Positions 62,102 to 64,000 of a stretch of DNA of 64,000 nucleotides are shown piece after piece. The DNA is from Myxococcus guangdongensis. Its GTDB lineage: Bacteria; Myxococcota; Myxococcia; Myxococcales; Myxococcaceae. The translations under genes were made by a program, and so were the position numbers. The notes beneath the pieces were generated by a model. That model did no database searches, had not been told where the DNA came from, and saw only the letters and a list, made by a program, of their open reading frames with translations. The stretch lies in the NCBI RefSeq assembly GCF_024198255.1, contig NZ_JAJVKW010000022.1:1-64000 (forward strand). The letters are read 5' to 3'. Positions within the stretch are counted from its first letter, which is position 1; each line of letters opens with the position of its first letter.

Positions 62102-64000
62102 TTGAAGAACACACTCGCTCGCGCGACCCTCCTCAGCTTCGTGCTCTTCCTGGCGGTGCCTGTCCGTGCCGAGGAGCCTTCTCTTCTCCACTCCGCTCCG
62201 GCACGCGCGGAGGCCAACGTGCCGCTGCGGCTCGACGGCACCCTCGTGGAGGGCGCACGCATCCTGGAGATGCAGGTGCGCTACCGGGGCCCGGGAGAGC
62301 CGTTCGCCCGCGTGCCGATGGAGCGCCAGTACGGCGACCTGTATCGCGCCGTCATCCCTCCCGAGCACATGGTGCCTCCAGGCATCGAGTACTACGTCGA
62401 GGGCCTCACCGCCGACGGAGAGCGCATCGCCATCTTCCAGTCCGCCTCGCGGCCCGCCCGCGTGTTCGTGGCCGGAGAGGCGCCCGCCTCCGCGCGCAAG
62501 CCCGGCGCGTCCGAGCCTCCCGCGCTGGCCACCGTCGACGAGCGCCCCAGCGTCACCAGGCCTCCTCCTCCGTCCACGAACGAGCGCTCGCGTCCCTCCG
62601 CGTCCTCCGAGGATGACTCGATGGCCGCGCTCACCGCGGACCTGAACGAGGGGGTCCCTCCTCCCACGCCCAAGACCTCCCGGGACTCGCGCGGGTCGTC
62701 CACGCCGCCGCCGAAGGGGAGCTCCCCGACGTCGCGTGATTCCTCGCGTGCGTCTCGCGACACCACATCGACCTCGAGAGACGCGCCCACGCGCGAGTCG
62801 CAGCCGTCCCGCGAGCCTCCTCCCTCACGCGACGCGGTGACCTCGCGCGAGCCGGGCGTCACGCGGGAGTCGCCCTCGCGCGAATCGGTATCCACGCGCG
62901 ATACGTCCCGTGACACGGGCTCCTCGCGTGGCGAGCCCGTCTCCTCGCAGCGCACGGAGCTGGAGGACGACCTGGCCCTCTACAGCGCCGAGGACACGCT
63001 GGCGCTGGCCACTCGCCACGAGGAGAAGGTCCGCAAGGTGCCGGCCATCGGCGCCTCCTTCAACCGTGAGCAGATCAGCGTGCTCGGCGCGCGCACGGTG
63101 GCGGACGTGCTGGACGTGGTGCCTGGCCTCACCGTCAGCCGCGACGTGCAGGGCTTCCACCGCACGGCGGTGCGCGGCCTGCGCAACGACGCGGAGGTGC
63201 TGTTCCTGCTCAACGGCCACCGGCTCAACAACTTCTTCGACGGCAAGGCGATGATGAACCTGCCGGTGGAGAACCTGGAGCGCATCGAGGTCATCCGTGG
63301 CCCGGGCTCCGCGCTGTACGGCGCCGGCGCGTTCCTGGGCGTGGTCAACATCGTCACCGACACCTCGGACGGAGTCCGCACGGCCGTGTCCGCGGGCGGC
63401 TTCCCGGAGAAGGACGACCGGCTGGCCGTCACCGTCAACGGGCACGCCTCCGCGGGGCACACCTTCGGCGACCTGCGCCTGTTCGCGGACGTGGACGTGT
63501 GGAACCAGTCCGGCGACGCGAACATCATCGACCACGACGGCCTGGACGACGAGTCCACCTCCCAGGGGCTGCGCTCGGTGGAGGACCCCGCCGGCAAGAC
63601 GCGCGATGACCGCTTCCTGCTCAACGTGGGCGGCGGCGCGACGTACTCCATGGGCGACGCCGGACGGCTGGCCGCCTCCGTGCGCTACCTCTCCGAGAAC
63701 CGCACCGCGCTGCTCGGCCTGTTCGACGTCGTGGCCGAGGACTCCGAGCTGAAGTGGAACGTGCTCATGGCGGACGTCCACTGGGAGAAGAACATCGGCT
63801 CGTCGGTGCTGCTGCGCGCGCGCGCCGGCTTCGACCAGCAGTCCACGGACCGCCTCTTCCAGATCACCCCTCGCAACTTCCGCACCGGCCCGGACTCGAA
63901 CCAGCTGTTCGACAACGGCCTGCGGGAACAGACGCAGATTTCGGTGCGCTCGATGACCGGCGGCGTGGACGCGGACATCGTCCTGTCGTCCAACAACCGC
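62102..64000 (+). CDS. TonB-dependent outer membrane receptor with SR[DE]-repeat linker (partial, cut at window end)
   Basis: The only usable start is TTG 62102 (LKNTLARATLLSFVLFLAVP signal, cut after VRA); a stop lies nine bases upstream in frame. Residues 30-130 form a beta-sandwich-like module (MQVRYRGPGEPFARVPMERQ). Residues 192-279 are a low-complexity linker with twelve (S/T)R(D/E) triplets. From about 295 comes the TonB plug (IGASFNREQISVLGARTVAD, VRGLRNDAEVLFLLNGHRLN, IEVIRGPGSALYGAGAFLGV), then the first barrel strands. The frame is open to base 64000. Ligand unknown; the neighbouring ChaN-like gene hints at haem. Confidence 0.9.
   Translation, partial: MKNTLARATLLSFVLFLAVPVRAEEPSLLHSAPARAEANVPLRLDGTLVEGARILEMQVRYRGPGEPFARVPMERQYGDLYRAVIPPEHMVPPGIEYYVEGLTADGERIAIFQSASRPARVFVAGEAPASARKPGASEPPALATVDERPSVTRPPPPSTNERSRPSASSEDDSMAALTADLNEGVPPPTPKTSRDSRGSSTPPPKGSSPTSRDSSRASRDTTSTSRDAPTRESQPSREPPPSRDAVTSREPGVTRESPSRESVSTRDTSRDTGSSRGEPVSSQRTELEDDLALYSAEDTLALATRHEEKVRKVPAIGASFNREQISVLGARTVADVLDVVPGLTVSRDVQGFHRTAVRGLRNDAEVLFLLNGHRLNNFFDGKAMMNLPVENLERIEVIRGPGSALYGAGAFLGVVNIVTDTSDGVRTAVSAGGFPEKDDRLAVTVNGHASAGHTFGDLRLFADVDVWNQSGDANIIDHDGLDDESTSQGLRSVEDPAGKTRDDRFLLNVGGGATYSMGDAGRLAASVRYLSENRTALLGLFDVVAEDSELKWNVLMADVHWEKNIGSSVLLRARAGFDQQSTDRLFQITPRNFRTGPDSNQLFDNGLREQTQISVRSMTGGVDADIVLSSNNR

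Overview
The DNA is very GC-rich with strong third-position G/C bias. It encodes hallmark families of predatory, fruiting myxobacteria: Hanks-type kinase with PEGA domain, FHA, PP2C and cyclic-nucleotide sensor proteins, Kelch, FG-GAP and MopE-like lipoproteins, and a lone type VI spike operon. I read it as a chromosome segment of a Myxococcota bacterium, probably Myxococcaceae or Archangiaceae. No rRNA, tRNA or CRISPR array was seen.

Layout. 0-0.4 kb: a broken IS3-type transposase start. 0.4-6.2 kb (minus strand): a compact four-gene operon that looks like an undescribed RiPP pathway. It holds a 65-residue Cys-rich precursor, a MNIO (DUF692) iron enzyme, a family-4-like glycosyltransferase and a glutamine-dependent asparagine synthetase-like enzyme. 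The MNIO and the glycosyltransferase carry the same roughly 200-residue C-terminal module ending in a PqqD-like (RRE-type) fold, so both may dock on one leader. 6.4-12.1 kb: a TPR/cNMP sensor, a three-repeat lipoprotein, a subtilase and HflX. 12.4-19.6 kb: large surface lipoproteins (FG-GAP/MopE, Kelch). 19.7-26.4 kb: VgrG with two partner genes, then a TPR protein.

27.4-36.0 kb: a CzcCBA heavy-metal RND efflux system (minus) opposite its likely sensor kinase and NtrC-type regulator (plus). 36-43.3 kb: small envelope proteins, an FHA protein, a PP2C phosphatase fused to a cyclic-nucleotide-binding domain, and a 992-residue repeat protein. 43.4-47.3 kb: coaBC, a decayed gene with a tandem duplication, a family-4 uracil-DNA glycosylase and an esterase.

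47.5-55.1 kb: a lysine-fermentation-type pathway (kdd, kamD, kamE, kal, kce). It would convert beta-lysine to acetoacetate and crotonyl-CoA. It is interrupted by an oppositely oriented periplasmic catalase-ankyrin pair, and a small secreted protein sits inside the kam operon, which ends in a canonical intrinsic terminator. The kat/kam divergent region holds two helically phased dyads. 55.2-64 kb: SDR, methyltransferase, small exported proteins, a PEGA kinase, a ChaN/Tiki-like protein and the start of a TonB-dependent receptor with an (S/T)R(D/E)-repeat linker, cut by the window end.

Gene calls rest on translated motifs and family knowledge only; no database was searched. Start codons were chosen from ribosome-binding sites, signal peptides and overlaps.
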